Source: Bacteroidales bacterium (GTDB lineage Bacteria > Bacteroidota > Bacteroidia > Bacteroidales > UBA932). From it: DNA of 37,131 nt. The notes under the pieces are model-generated. The model was not told the origin of the DNA, did no database searches, and saw only the letters and a list, made by a program, of their open reading frames with translations. Where the stretch lies: NCBI GenBank assembly GCA_015060255.1, contig SUYV01000022.1:1-37131 (forward strand), given 5' to 3'. Position 1 is the stretch's first letter. Each line of letters begins with the position of its first letter. The translations under genes and the position numbers were made by a program. Below are positions 1 through 7,593 of this stretch, piece after piece.

Positions 1-22
1 ACAGTAAACTGTCGAGTGAAAG

Positions 23-898
23 TCAAGACAGTTTGTATTCCATGGAAAAGGCGAATGTCTGCCCCGGGTCTATGCAGAAGTCTATGTAGGGCTCTATGCA
101 GGCTATGCGGTGGTTGGACCAGAAGACAGCCTTGGTCATAGGCTCGGAGCAGGAGGCGTCAACTCCTCTGCCGGTCTGCTTTTCGCGAAGCGCAAACGCA
201 TTCGGACTGCCGTTCAGACCGCTGCCCTCCTCATGAAGATTACCGGTAAACACCGATTCCCCTTTCTGCAATGTCCTTGTAAAGCGGATGCCGCTGCCGG
301 TAAACCCGACTTCAGAGTACTCGGCGCGCCAGTCTCCTTCTGGCTTGAACGGGAAATCCAGCTGACGCGACTCTCCCGTCTCAAGGAGTCCGAGAGTGAA
401 GAAGTTATGATTATAGACATCGCCCTTGAGGGCCTTTCTGCCTGTGTTTCTGAGGCTGTGGGTGATGCGGAATGAATTCTCGCCGGTGATGGTGATCTCC
501 TTTATGTATTCATATTCCGAATCTATGAAATGTCCGAACACAGCTGCATTTTCAGTCACGCAGAGCGTCCTGCGACCGGGGTCTATGATATTGTGCAGCT
601 TGAAACGGTCATATGGACCTTCCATCTTTTCAAGCACTCCGACGCCTATCTTCAGAAACGGCTCACCTGGCCGGGCATCATCCAGACCTATGGGGCTGAA
701 CTCCTCGGCAGGGCCGCAGACTGCGTCATGCATCACCGGAGAATAGTTCTCGAACCACTCCTCGGTGTAGTTGCAACCTTTATATTCTATGCTCCGGAAG
801 ACTCCCGCCCAGTCGAAGCGGGTTCCACGATAATAACCCTTCTCGCCGTCTGGAGCGTGAAGGGTTATTTTCAGGGTGTCGTTTTTTATTTCAATCAT
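23..898 (-). CDS. aldose 1-epimerase (galactose mutarotase)-like protein
   Basis: A 291-residue cytoplasmic protein with no signal peptide. It resembles the galactose mutarotase superfamily: N-terminal beta strands, a central YNHNFF histidine region, and a C-terminal CIEPYID segment where the family usually has its catalytic glutamate. Such enzymes interconvert alpha and beta anomers of free sugars, which would suit a locus that releases monosaccharides. The start is taken at the ATG at 896-898 (MIEIKND). A longer open frame reaches 943 but runs through a dispersed repeat (908-941), so the longer N-terminus is not credible. It is the third and last gene seen in the leftward operon behind the GH127-like gene. 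The stop codon at 23-25 lies inside the window, so the gene is complete. Specificity cannot be assigned. Confidence 0.8.
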   Translation of the reverse strand: MIEIKNDTLKITLHAPDGEKGYYRGTRFDWAGVFRSIEYKGCNYTEEWFENYSPVMHDAVCGPAEEFSPIGLDDARPGEPFLKIGVGVLEKMEGPYDRFKLHNIIDPGRRTLCVTENAAVFGHFIDSEYEYIKEITITGENSFRITHSLRNTGRKALKGDVYNHNFFTLGLLETGESRQLDFPFKPEGDWRAEYSEVGFTGSGIRFTRTLQKGESVFTGNLHEEGSGLNGSPNAFALREKQTGRGVDASCSEPMTKAVFWSNHRIACIEPYIDFCIDPGQTFAFSMEYKLS

Positions 899-907
899 GG
901 TTATAAA

Positions 908-941
908 GATTTCTCCACTCGCTTCGCTCGGTCGAAATGAC
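908..941 (-). repeat. dispersed intercistronic repeat, copy 1 (GTCATTTCGA type)
   Basis: On the minus strand this reads GTCATTTCGACC then GAGCGAAGCGAG and TGGAGAAATC, an imperfect palindrome. A shorter relative (GTCATTTCGAGCGAAG then TCGAGAAATC) lies at 18788-18813. Both copies sit between two co-directional genes of an operon and end a few bases before the next start codon, in the same orientation relative to transcription. Function is unknown; an RNA hairpin or a mobile repeat are both possible. Confidence 0.7.
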
Positions 942-962
942 AATTGATGAGTAGGATCTGCG

Positions 963-2978
963 TCAGAGTCTGGTAGGGAATTCCGCTATGCGGAGGGTTG
1001 TGCAGCCGTATGGGATGAGCTCTATCCATACTTCTTCGCCTGTGTCGTCTCCGTCCTCACGATAGTATGCAATCTGGCCTGTGGATCCGTTGTATTCCTT
1101 CCATGGCTTGATGACAACCGCTTTGGCTTTGATGGTCACTGGAGCGTTTTCGAGGTTCCATGGATACAGGCCGGCGTCCTGACGGACTTCTACCTTGAAA
1201 TTCTCCGCCATCTTCTCCGGAGTCATGTCCTTGAGGCGGAAGCCATAGTTCCATGGAGTGTCAGAGACACATGTCCAGTAGTATGGTCCGTATTTTCCTT
1301 CATATGAAGACTCGAATTCGTGCTTCTCCCACTTTTCTTCCATCTTAAGCGCATACACGAGCGGTCCGCGCTCCACGACTGTCGCGCCGTCATACCAGTG
1401 GCTGATGCGCACTTCCATAGGGAATGTGAGCGTGACCACGTCACCCTTTGCCCATACACGCTCTATGCGTACGGCCTCGCCGGCCTTCGGAGCGCCACAT
1501 ACGGATTCGCCGTTCACCTGCACCTGAGCATTCTGACACCATTCCGGAATCCTGAAATATAGCGGGAACTCAGCTTTCTTCACCTTCCTTGACGGGTAGC
1601 TTACAGTCACTTTCACTGTCTCCTCGAACGGGTAGAGAGTCTCCTGCTTTAGAGACACCTCAACTCCGTCAGCGACCTTTGCAGTCACTGTTGATGGGGC
1701 GTATACGAATGCTGCCAGACCGCCGTCCTCGCTTGCATACCAGAGGTTCTGTGTGAATTTCGGCCAGCCCTGGTGCATGTTGCATGAGCAGCATGGATAT
1801 CCGTTCAGTACACCGAAGACATTGTCATTGTCCTCATGCTGGGTAACGAAGTTCCTCCATTCGCGGGAGCATGCTATCTGGTTTGTCTGCTGGTAGTACT
1901 GGCGTCCGTCATAGGCGTCCGTCGCCTGGGTCGGAAGGGCGTTGTACGCCACCCTTTCCAGGTGGTCGGCCCACTGGAGGTCAGCCGTGGCCTGGAGCAT
2001 TTCCTCGAGAGAATACATCATCTCCACTGCGGTGCAGAGCTCCGATCCGCGTGTCGGGTCGCCGAAATGCACCTGCTCGTCGCCGGCCCACAGACCTGTA
2101 GGGAGACCGAATGTGTGTCTCATTATCTTCAGGGCGTTCTTCGGAGCGTTCAGGTCCTTCTCGTCGTGCGATCTCTGCCACCAGATCACCGGCTCCTTGA
2201 AGCCGTGAGCCAGGTTTACAGTGTGCATTGAATTCTGAACTCTGAGTTCGTTGGTCTCGCCCCAGAACATCGCTGTCCAAGGGGTCGTCTGGCTGTGAAT
2301 CAGGTCGCCGAGTTCAAGAAGGAACCCGTCTCCTGTAATGTTGTAGAGCCAATATACCATGTCGAGGTTGTCTCCTCCTCTCCATTCTCCCCAGAATGTC
2401 CAGTAGTCGAGCGGCTTCTCCGGAAGGTTGGCAAGCTGATATCTGAAGTAGTTGGTCATCACGGTGATGACGCGCTCGTCGCCTGTGGCCATATAATATT
2501 GCTTGAGGATCTTCAGGGCCACCATCTTCGGCCACCAGTCCTCGGCCTTTCCGCGCTGGAACCCTTCTATGTATTTACGCGATATCCTGTTGCCGAAGTA
2601 TCCGTCCTCGAAGGTCATGGTGAGCATCGACTCCGTCCAGACTCTTGATTTGGCTATAAGTTCCTCGTCACCAAGAAGATAAGCAAGCGGCACGAGACCG
2701 TCAAGCCAGTATGGCCCACGCTCCCAGGTGTCGCCTTCACCGCCTATCCAGGCGTTGTCGGCTCCCACCACTTCGCTGTAAAGCTCGTCAAGATGTCCGG
2801 TCATCCCGTCCTTCTGACGCACGAGTTGGTCATGGAGCCAGCCATCGGCCTTGATGGCACCGATCGGAAGCTCCGCAAAAGCTGTCGGAGCCAGAGGCGC
2901 ACGGTTGAACACATACTCCTGGGCAAATGCTCCACATCCTATAAAGAATAAAACTAAAATTGATAGCGATCGTTTCAT
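963..2978 (-). CDS. GH127-type (DUF1680) glycoside hydrolase, secreted
   Basis: About 671 residues with an N-terminal signal peptide (MKRSLSILVLFFIGCGAFAQ). It matches the DUF1680/GH127 family, whose founding member is a beta-L-arabinofuranosidase using a cysteine nucleophile and a zinc site. The expected residues are visible, numbered from the first possible Met at 2990: Glu317 and Cys319 in GSELCT, and adjacent Cys400-Cys401 in GYPCCSCN, with spacing close to the Bifidobacterium enzyme. Trp-rich (alpha/alpha)6-barrel segments precede them and beta domains follow. The start could be 2990 or 2978; the latter gives the cleaner signal peptide. It is the middle gene of the leftward operon. The family and its relatives act on several linkages, so arabinofuranosidase activity is not certain; the predicted location is periplasmic. 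Confidence 0.85.
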   Translation of the reverse strand: MKRSLSILVLFFIGCGAFAQEYVFNRAPLAPTAFAELPIGAIKADGWLHDQLVRQKDGMTGHLDELYSEVVGADNAWIGGEGDTWERGPYWLDGLVPLAYLLGDEELIAKSRVWTESMLTMTFEDGYFGNRISRKYIEGFQRGKAEDWWPKMVALKILKQYYMATGDERVITVMTNYFRYQLANLPEKPLDYWTFWGEWRGGDNLDMVYWLYNITGDGFLLELGDLIHSQTTPWTAMFWGETNELRVQNSMHTVNLAHGFKEPVIWWQRSHDEKDLNAPKNALKIMRHTFGLPTGLWAGDEQVHFGDPTRGSELCTAVEMMYSLEEMLQATADLQWADHLERVAYNALPTQATDAYDGRQYYQQTNQIACSREWRNFVTQHEDNDNVFGVLNGYPCCSCNMHQGWPKFTQNLWYASEDGGLAAFVYAPSTVTAKVADGVEVSLKQETLYPFEETVKVTVSYPSRKVKKAEFPLYFRIPEWCQNAQVQVNGESVCGAPKAGEAVRIERVWAKGDVVTLTFPMEVRISHWYDGATVVERGPLVYALKMEEKWEKHEFESSYEGKYGPYYWTCVSDTPWNYGFRLKDMTPEKMAENFKVEVRQDAGLYPWNLENAPVTIKAKAVVIKPWKEYNGSTGQIAYYREDGDDTGEEVWIELIPYGCTTLRIAEFPTRL

Positions 2979-2994
2979 GTCAAACTGCATTTCA

Positions 2995-3071
2995 TCCGTA
3001 AAAACGGGCTATTTACGGACAGACCGTTAATTTTCATACCTTTCATCCGTAAAAATGCCTTTTTTTACGGA
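2995..3071. repeat. pair of TCCGTAAA...TTTACGGA inverted repeats
   Basis: Two near-identical palindromic units lie in the gap between the phosphodiester glycosidase and GH127-like genes. Unit 1 has TCCGTAAA at 2995-3002 and TTTACGGA at 3012-3019. Unit 2 has TCCGTAAAAA at 3046-3055 and TTTTTACGGA at 3062-3071. Both are preceded by TTCA and followed by C-A. They could be RNA hairpins that protect or attenuate the polycistronic mRNA, or a tandem protein-binding site. I did not see this motif elsewhere in the window. Confidence 0.75.
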
Positions 3072-3079
3072 CAAACATA

Positions 3080-4744
3080 CTATTTTTTAAAGAATCCGAG
3101 GGTTGATTTTACCGCTCTCCAGCTGCTGCCGTCCATGTGGTTGATCATGCCGGCTCCGCTGACCCACATTCCTGTGGAGCCGCCGCCGTCAAGGTTCATG
3201 GCATGCACGCAGCCGAGACTCTTCATGATCGGGCCGAGCTCCTTCATGTATGCTCCCTGGCTCGCATCAATGCGGCCGTCGCATATGAAGAGGACGATCT
3301 TGCCGTCTGCAGTCACTCCGACAGCAGACCTGTCCGGATGAGCGGAATATACTCCAGACTCGTCCCAGCACTCGTAATTTGTATAATAATGAGTGTCGTC
3401 GACCATCGTGTTATCAGCCGAAACCTTTCCGTCATAGAGGACCATAGGACCGCAGCTGATTGCATAATACGGCTTCCAATCCACTGCAGCCACAGGTGAT
3501 GTGGCGCTTACTTTTCCATATTTCGCCTGACCTACGACATTGGCCTGCGGTCGGTCATAGTAATAGAATGTGCCCTGCTGAGGGACTCCCACCCAGTATG
3601 CGGCCGCCTTTCCATCCTTGTCAACGCCTATTATCGGTCTGGTGACCTGATAGAGCTGGCTGTTTGTTGCCCAGTAACATCCTTCGATCTCGCCATGCCA
3701 CTCCTGGGTCATCTGACCTTCAGTGAAGATCACTCCGATGTTGTAGTTTCCGTATATGGCTCCGTTAATCAGAGCAAGGCAGTCGCCTGCTGCCTCTGCC
3801 TGAGCCTGGACAGTCTTCTTTGACTTCACAGCTTCAGGATACATCACCCGGAAATCGACCTTGGAAGGGTCTGCAACGGCATACCATGCATTGAAGTTGC
3901 GGCCGTTCAGCTGCGATGTGGTCTTATATATCTCGACTCCTTCAACACCTTCGTAAGTCTGCTTTTCCCATGCAAGCTGAGGTGTTTCCGGCTGAGCTTC
4001 AAGCTTCACTGTCTGAGACTCGCTGTAGCGGTATGTGTCGCCGTCCTTGATGAATGCGCTCATCTGATATTCCTTGCCTTCCTCGAGGTATGCGTTCGGC
4101 ACTACCTGGAGGATTTCAGCGTTGGCAGAAATCTGAGGTCCAAGCACCTTTATGTCATCCACAGAAGGCGCGCCAGTCTCGCTGAAGCAGATACCATGCT
4201 CCGGATTGGATCCCGTGATCTGCTGCACCTTGTAACTGACTGCTACATAAGTATATGAGGTCTTGACTGACTTTATCTCAGGAAACTTTTTCGGGTCTGT
4301 TTCAGGCACTGCAGGGTCGTCCTTCGGGTCTTCAGGATCTTCCGGGTCCTCAGGGTCCTTTGGGTCCTCCGGAATTTCAGGAGCAGGAAGCTCATAGTTC
4401 AGAAGATAAACCACCTGGGAGTTCAGCTTGAAATCCTCCGAGACAGCCTGGACACCGAAGTCATAGACAGCCCCGGCCTCAAGTCCCGAAAACTCATATT
4501 CAACAGCATCTGCCGCTATGGTTGCCACCGGATCCACATAGTATGAATCCCCTTCTCCACGGAGGAATATCCTGTATCCTTTTTCGCCCTGGGCGTTGTC
4601 GGTCCAGGTGAGGACTACGGTCGTAAGGTCTTTCGGCTCCGCCTTGAGACCTGAAGGGTCTGCAAGAGGTGTTGCTTCCGGAGCCGGCTTCTGGCACGAA
4701 GAAGCCATCATCACAATGGCAAGAAGTATAAGGTGAATTTTCAT
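3080..4744 (-). CDS. phosphodiester glycosidase (NAGPA-like) lipoprotein with Fn3 domain
   Basis: A 554-residue lipoprotein: signal peptide with lipobox ending at Cys17 (MMASSC), then a fibronectin-III-like domain (about 25-115). A Pro/Asp/Glu repeat linker follows (about 118-150), then a second beta domain and a C-terminal phosphodiester glycosidase domain (about 300-554). The C-terminal domain carries the family signature NLDGGGSTGMW near residue 517 and an ISCGPMVLYDG segment. Known family members, such as the mammalian uncovering enzyme, hydrolyse GlcNAc-1-phosphodiesters; bacterial relatives act on other sugar phosphodiesters or are uncharacterised. The start is the ATG at 4742-4744; the longer frame to 4870 runs through the divergent promoter and is rejected. 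It is the first gene of a leftward operon, divergent from the MFS operon. Predicted location is membrane-anchored, possibly the cell surface. Confidence 0.85.
   Translation of the reverse strand: MKIHLILLAIVMMASSCQKPAPEATPLADPSGLKAEPKDLTTVVLTWTDNAQGEKGYRIFLRGEGDSYYVDPVATIAADAVEYEFSGLEAGAVYDFGVQAVSEDFKLNSQVVYLLNYELPAPEIPEDPKDPEDPEDPEDPKDDPAVPETDPKKFPEIKSVKTSYTYVAVSYKVQQITGSNPEHGICFSETGAPSVDDIKVLGPQISANAEILQVVPNAYLEEGKEYQMSAFIKDGDTYRYSESQTVKLEAQPETPQLAWEKQTYEGVEGVEIYKTTSQLNGRNFNAWYAVADPSKVDFRVMYPEAVKSKKTVQAQAEAAGDCLALINGAIYGNYNIGVIFTEGQMTQEWHGEIEGCYWATNSQLYQVTRPIIGVDKDGKAAAYWVGVPQQGTFYYYDRPQANVVGQAKYGKVSATSPVAAVDWKPYYAISCGPMVLYDGKVSADNTMVDDTHYYTNYECWDESGVYSAHPDRSAVGVTADGKIVLFICDGRIDASQGAYMKELGPIMKSLGCVHAMNLDGGGSTGMWVSGAGMINHMDGSSWRAVKSTLGFFKK
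4319..4372 (-). repeat. 9-bp tandem repeats encoding the PED/PKD linker
   Basis: Imperfect 9-bp units related to GGGTCCTCA encode a Pro-Glu-Asp/Pro-Lys-Asp linker within the phosphodiester glycosidase gene. Multiples of three keep the frame open, so unit number could vary between strains and change the distance between the Fn3 domain and the catalytic domain. Confidence 0.75.
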
Positions 4745-4764
4745 AATCACTGAATTATCGAGTG

Positions 4765-4797
4765 CAAAATTAGTAATTTTGTATTGGATATTGCAAG
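4765..4797 (-). promoter_or_regulatory. Bacteroides-type promoter for the phosphodiester glycosidase operon
   Basis: On the minus strand the -7 element reads TAATTTTG (4772-4765) and a weak -33 element CTTG lies at 4797-4794 with a 21-bp spacer. The predicted transcript starts near 4758, about 14 bases before the ATG at 4744. The TGTGGT operator pair lies just upstream of the -33 element. Confidence 0.6.
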
Positions 4798-4813
4798 AAT
4801 TTGCGTACTTTTG
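4782..4813 (+). promoter_or_regulatory. Bacteroides-type promoter for the MFS-susCD operon
   Basis: The -7 element TACTTTTG is at 4806-4813 and a -33 element TATTG at 4782-4786, with a 19-bp spacer. It overlaps the divergent promoter. The predicted transcription start, near 4820, falls inside the direct-repeat operator that follows. Confidence 0.65.
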
Positions 4814-4814
4814 C

Positions 4815-4830
4815 ACCACACTACACCACA
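4815..4830 (-). promoter_or_regulatory. putative operator: two ACCACA (TGTGGT) repeats, 10-bp period
   Basis: ACCACA occurs at 4815-4820 and 4825-4830 on the plus strand. On the minus strand the stretch TTTAGTGTGGTGT then TGTGGTGCAAA is almost identical to the site at 30154-30178. It begins two bases after the -7 element of the MFS promoter, where a bound protein would block RNA polymerase. The most likely ligand is the GntR-type regulator encoded at 25173-26204; this assignment is inferred. Confidence 0.65.
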
Positions 4831-4859
4831 CTAAATTTAAAAAACACATTTTCAGCACG

Positions 4860-6098
4860 ATGAAAGGCACTCACAAGTACTATAAATGGGAGGTTCTGGG
4901 ACTCCTCTGGATGGCATATCTGCTCAACCAGGCAGACCGTCAGGTGTTCAACACAGTGCTCCCTGCAATCCGTGACTCTCTCAACCTCACCGACACATCG
5001 GTAGGTCTCATCGCCACCGTATTCAACCTCTGCTACGCATTCATGGTGCCGCTCGGAGGAATGGCCGGCGACCGCCTCAGCCGCAAGTGGGTGACCACCA
5101 TAGCGATCCTCTTCTGGAGCGTTGCGACCATGTTCACAGGACTTGCAACAGGGGTTGTGATGCTCATACTCATGCGAAGTGTGGCCACCGGCGGCGGAGA
5201 AGCATTCTTCGGACCTGCCAACTATTCGCTCCTGGGCCAGTATCACACAGACACCAGAGCCCGCGCGATGTCCATCCACCAGACTTCATACTATGTGGGA
5301 GTGATCCTGGCAGGATGGCTTGCGGGATATATAGCTGACAAGCTCGGCTGGCAGTACTCGTTCATCATCTTCGGTGCAGCCGGCATCATCTGGGGCATTG
5401 TGATGGCCTTCCGCCTCAAGGACAAGGAGGACGCTGACGCTCCTCGCAATGACGAGAAGAAGCCAGGCATCTTCGACGGCTTCAAGACAGTGTTCACCAC
5501 ACCTACAGCCCTCGTTCTGACAATAGGATTCAGCGGATTCATCTTCGTTATCACAGGCTACATGACCTGGGTGCCTGCCTTCCTCCAGGAGGAGTTCGGC
5601 CAGACACAGGCCGCAGCAGGCTTCAACTCGATGTTCTGGACATACCTCGCAGCATTCGCCGGAGTGCTCCTCGCCGGCACGCTTTCCGACAAGTTCGCTG
5701 TCCGCGACCGCAAGGTAAGGATGGTCATCCAGGGCGTGGGACTCATCCTCGGAGCAGCATTCCTCTTCTTCGTGGGAAGCAACATGACCCTCTGGCTCAT
5801 ATACCTCTGCTTCGCCGGATGGGGATTCTTCAGAGCATTCTTCGATGCAAACATATATACAGTGCTCTATGACGTGACGCCGGCAAGGCTCCATGCCTCA
5901 TGCTCAAGCGCCCTCATCACCACAGGATTCGCCGTCGGAGCCCTCGCTCCGGTGATCCTCGGAGCCATGAAGGACAGCATGGGTAGCCTCTCGGCGACAT
6001 TCCCTGTCCTTGGAGCCGTATGGATCGTATGCGGAATCCTGATGCTCATTGTCAGCAGGACGCACTACCAGAAGGATTATGACAAAATAAACAGATAA
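4860..6098 (+). CDS. MFS sugar/sugar-acid transporter
   Basis: A 412-residue inner-membrane protein with about 12 hydrophobic segments. The loop between TM2 and TM3 carries the MFS signature GGMAGDRLSRKW. The N-terminus NQADRQVFNTVLPAI resembles transporters of the anion:cation symporter or hexuronate type, but the substrate cannot be read from the sequence. The start at 4860 follows a short leader after the promoter at 4782-4813; a longer frame from 4779 would begin upstream of the transcription start. It is the first gene of a long rightward operon, and its stop is two bases before the ATG of the isomerase gene. The position suggests that it imports the sugar handled by the three following enzymes. 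Confidence 0.9.
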   Translation: MKGTHKYYKWEVLGLLWMAYLLNQADRQVFNTVLPAIRDSLNLTDTSVGLIATVFNLCYAFMVPLGGMAGDRLSRKWVTTIAILFWSVATMFTGLATGVVMLILMRSVATGGGEAFFGPANYSLLGQYHTDTRARAMSIHQTSYYVGVILAGWLAGYIADKLGWQYSFIIFGAAGIIWGIVMAFRLKDKEDADAPRNDEKKPGIFDGFKTVFTTPTALVLTIGFSGFIFVITGYMTWVPAFLQEEFGQTQAAAGFNSMFWTYLAAFAGVLLAGTLSDKFAVRDRKVRMVIQGVGLILGAAFLFFVGSNMTLWLIYLCFAGWGFFRAFFDANIYTVLYDVTPARLHASCSSALITTGFAVGALAPVILGAMKDSMGSLSATFPVLGAVWIVCGILMLIVSRTHYQKDYDKINR

Positions 6099-6100
6099 TT

Positions 6101-7564
6101 ATGAAAGCCGAACTTAAAAACAGGAAGCCGAAAGCAGGAGTACTTCTGATAGCTTCCCCAAGGTTCAAGAACCTTTCCGGTCCTCAGAGAGGAACATACG
6201 GAGAGAGAAAGGAAAAAGCGGTCAAGGAAATCCTCGGAACAATGGACTTCCTTGACTTGGTGTATCCGGGCATTACCTATGAAAGAGAGGATGCACAGAA
6301 GGCCATGGACATGTTCTACGCTGAAAAAGTAGACTTCATCTATGCCGAGTTCCTATCATGGAGCGAGGACTTCGCATGGATCCGTTTCCTGCGCGACTGC
6401 CCTGATATCCCTATCATCTTCTGTAACGTGGCAAAGCCTAAGATGACTTTCGAGACCACTCTTGACGAGGATGACTTCGTTGATTATCTATGCGCCGGCA
6501 CGCTCGTAGGCTCGCTCGAGGCTTCCGGAAGCATCAGGAGGGTACCTCGCAAGAACGTGAAGACCGTCATGGGAACACGCGAGGAAGTTATCGAAAAGCT
6601 CAAGGTCTATGCAAACGCAGCAAAGACACGCGCAATCCTTCGCCACTCGAACGTAGGCCTCATGGCCAACATGAACGAGGCGATGTGGAGCACATATTTC
6701 GACAACTATGACCTTTTCACCAAGATAGGTCCGGAAATCCATTATCTCCCATATAGCGACTATGGCACCGAGATCGACAATCTCACCGACGAGGAGGTGA
6801 AGGCATACGCCGACGAGCTCACAGGCAAGTACAGGATGATGGAGGACGTGGAATATGACAAATTCATCGGATGCGTCAAGGCTACCCTCGGCATCAAGAA
6901 GCTCGCAGAAAAGAACGACATAGACTGCTATGTATATAATGACATAGACCAGGCAACATTCAGGACAGCAGGCTGCCGTGCCGGATTCTATCCTCAGTGG
7001 TTCAACGAGAACGTGAGCGTGCTCGTGCCTGAGGCCGACATAGGAGCAGGTCTTATCACATACATCCTCAAGCTGATGAGCGGCAGGAACGTGAACTTCG
7101 TGGAGCCGTTCCACATCGAGGACGAGTTCGGCACATTCGCCGGAGGACACGCTGGTCCTAACGACCACAACGACCCTGACTGGCAGGAGAACGTCATCAT
7201 CTCACGCGACGTACGCTTCGCAAAGACCAGCTGGAAGTATGCGGGAGCTCCATTCGCATGGTACCGCTTCAGCCCGGGAATGAAGACTGTCGCAGGCCTC
7301 TACGAGGAGGGTGGAAAGTACAAGCTCATCACCTTCATGGCAGAGAGTCTCTCGGAGAAGGACACTCCGCAGAGCGACAAGAAGCATCTCCTGGCAACAT
7401 ACAGCCACACTATATTCAGGCCGGTTGTCCCTGCAAAGGAGCTGTGGGAGCAGGTGCTCCGTATCGGAGCGACACAGCACTACGCCATCGTGGACGGCGA
7501 CTGGCGCAAGGAGCTCGAGGACTTCGCGGAGATCATGGGATTTGAATTTTACAGCATCAAATAG
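6101..7564 (+). CDS. L-arabinose/L-fucose isomerase-like sugar isomerase
   Basis: A 487-residue cytoplasmic protein of the AraA/FucI fold. The metal and catalytic residues of L-arabinose isomerase have clear counterparts: Glu311 (PEADIGAG), Glu335 (FVEPFHIEDE), His350 (GGHAG) and His460 (THYAIVDGD-like stretch, here QHYAIVDGD). The spacing closely follows the E. coli AraA set of two Glu and two His. An aldose-ketose isomerisation of an imported sugar is expected. Overall sequence is distant from classical AraA, and neither araB- nor fucK-type kinases are nearby, so the substrate may be different. It lies two bases after the transporter and about 30 bases before the cupin isomerase gene, supporting one catabolic unit. 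The ATG at 6101 is the only good start. Confidence 0.8.
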   Translation: MKAELKNRKPKAGVLLIASPRFKNLSGPQRGTYGERKEKAVKEILGTMDFLDLVYPGITYEREDAQKAMDMFYAEKVDFIYAEFLSWSEDFAWIRFLRDCPDIPIIFCNVAKPKMTFETTLDEDDFVDYLCAGTLVGSLEASGSIRRVPRKNVKTVMGTREEVIEKLKVYANAAKTRAILRHSNVGLMANMNEAMWSTYFDNYDLFTKIGPEIHYLPYSDYGTEIDNLTDEEVKAYADELTGKYRMMEDVEYDKFIGCVKATLGIKKLAEKNDIDCYVYNDIDQATFRTAGCRAGFYPQWFNENVSVLVPEADIGAGLITYILKLMSGRNVNFVEPFHIEDEFGTFAGGHAGPNDHNDPDWQENVIISRDVRFAKTSWKYAGAPFAWYRFSPGMKTVAGLYEEGGKYKLITFMAESLSEKDTPQSDKKHLLATYSHTIFRPVVPAKELWEQVLRIGATQHYAIVDGDWRKELEDFAEIMGFEFYSIK

Positions 7565-7593
7565 TAGTGTAATCATATAAATAAGTATCCATC

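Noticed and set aside
110..940. Plus-strand open frames across the epimerase-like gene
   Set aside because: Shadows of the minus-strand gene; no recognisable domain, and starts are not supported.
4745..4870. Extended N-terminus of the phosphodiester glycosidase to 4870
   Set aside because: It would translate the divergent promoter and operator and hide the signal peptide; the ATG at 4742-4744 gives a normal lipoprotein start.
5286..5894. Long open frames antisense to the MFS gene (up to 202 codons)
   Set aside because: Their sequence is low-complexity Glu/Cys/His-rich, as expected from the reverse complement of a membrane protein gene with biased codons; the sense gene has clear MFS motifs.
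6488..7168. 226-codon open frame antisense to the isomerase gene
   Set aside because: It opposes a gene with conserved metal-binding residues; no family resemblance or ribosome-binding context was seen.
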